NCBI RefSeq assembly: GCF_001644605.1
Contig: NZ_CP011388.1
Coordinates: forward strand, 3,500,501 to 3,564,500
Reading direction: 5' to 3'
Source of the DNA: Paenibacillus swuensis
Lineage (GTDB): Bacteria > Bacillota > Bacilli > Paenibacillales > DY6
DNA: 64,000 nt
Position 1 is the stretch's first letter; each line of letters begins with the position of its first letter. Position numbers and translations under genes: made by a program. Shown in pieces: positions 63,692 through 64,000 of the stretch. Under the pieces are notes generated by a model that was given only the letters and a program-made list of their open reading frames with translations, had not been told where the DNA came from and ran no database searches.

Positions 63692-64000
63692 ATGAATAAG
63701 TGTACGATAGCGATCGTTGTGGCCCATCCGGATGACGAGGCCTTCACGGCGGCCGTGGCGCTGCATGAAGCCGTGCGCCGGGGACATAAAGCGGTCGCGC
63801 AGTATGCCACATACGGAGAAGCCGGTAAAACAGGCAGAATGGGTAAGATGTCCAGGGACCAATTAATAGAGCAACGCAAGAAAGAATTGAATCAGGCAGC
63901 GGATATCATCGGGATTGAGGAAATTCAATACTTGGGATATCCTGACGGAAAACTGGACGAAGTGAACCGTGAAGTGCTGACGCAAGCCGTAGTCGATTTT
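63692..64000 (+). CDS. PIG-L/LmbE family deacetylase, partial (5' end)
   Basis: ATG 63692 after CAGGAG; 103 codons visible, then the window ends. VVAHPDDEAF is the zinc-binding AHPDDE motif of GlcNAc deacetylases, followed by YATYGEAG. Candidates include BshB-type bacillithiol enzymes, which would fit the nearby YfiT-like gene, but the end is missing. Confidence 0.88.
   Translation, partial: MNKCTIAIVVAHPDDEAFTAAVALHEAVRRGHKAVAQYATYGEAGKTGRMGKMSRDQLIEQRKKELNQAADIIGIEEIQYLGYPDGKLDEVNREVLTQAVVDF

Overview
The window is chromosomal DNA from a spore-forming Gram-positive bacterium of the order Bacillales, most likely Paenibacillaceae (Paenibacillus or a close relative). Support: a 26-codon spoVM, a SpoVIF-like protein, ricF (ylbF), ylbG, ylaN, a tyrosine T-box leader, frequent TTG/GTG starts with strong AGGAGG sites, and a gene order at 26-54 kb matching the Bacillus subtilis yloA-recG block. 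Base composition is moderate overall, with four sharply GC-rich islands inside genes. I see no rRNA, tRNA, CRISPR array, insertion sequence or prophage.

Layout. 0-9 kb: 5' part of a class A penicillin-binding protein gene (-), T-box-controlled tyrS, rpsD (-) with a structured leader, a GAF-GAF-GGDEF diguanylate cyclase, an unclassified lipoprotein, an M29 aminopeptidase and an HPr-fold protein. 9-21 kb: ylaN, a Ca2+/H+ antiporter, an Asp23 protein, a YugN/FtsW operon, an M20 amidohydrolase, a CBS protein, a secreted nuclease lipoprotein, an XPB-type helicase with its helicase-associated partner, ricF, a Rhizobium-type asparaginase and ylbG. 21-26 kb: a hypothetical protein, a LysR regulator, a PHP phosphoesterase, galU and a MerR/B12-binding regulator of the CarH photoreceptor type, whose promoter carries three direct repeats spaced exactly 11 bp apart. 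26-54.7 kb: housekeeping block rqcH, Ca2+-ATPase, dapF, yitJ-like, yicC, remA, gmk, rpoZ, coaBC, priA, def, fmt, rsmB, rlmN, prpC, prkC, rsgA, rpe, a structured RNA candidate, spoVM, rpmB, yloU, fakA (yloV), degV and recG. 54.7-64 kb: spoVIF-like gene, a 37-residue membrane protein, pyruvate kinase, a DUF4062/GAF-like protein with a coupled small basic ORF, an SOS-type Y-family polymerase with a YolD partner, a membrane-anchored alpha/beta hydrolase, a second LysR, YfiT-like and GNAT proteins, and the start of a PIG-L deacetylase.

How the genes fit together. The central block joins ribosome rescue (RqcH), RNA decay and modification (YicC, RsmB, RlmN), initiator-Met processing (Fmt, Def), replication restart and repair (PriA, RecG), CoA synthesis (CoaBC), the PrkC/PrpC phosphorylation switch with RsgA, fatty-acid phosphorylation (FakA with a DegV/FakB) and spore-coat assembly (SpoVM). 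Compared with B. subtilis, dapF and yitJ are inserted between the Ca2+-ATPase and yicC, thiN is missing between rpe and spoVM (a structured RNA candidate lies there), and degV occupies the sdaA position before recG.

Most unusual items: the CarH-type regulator with its apparent self-operator, the RNA candidate upstream of spoVM, the XPB helicase pair, the DUF4062 cassette, the SOS-box polymerase locus and the intragenic GC islands. All assignments come from reading the sequence; no database search was run.
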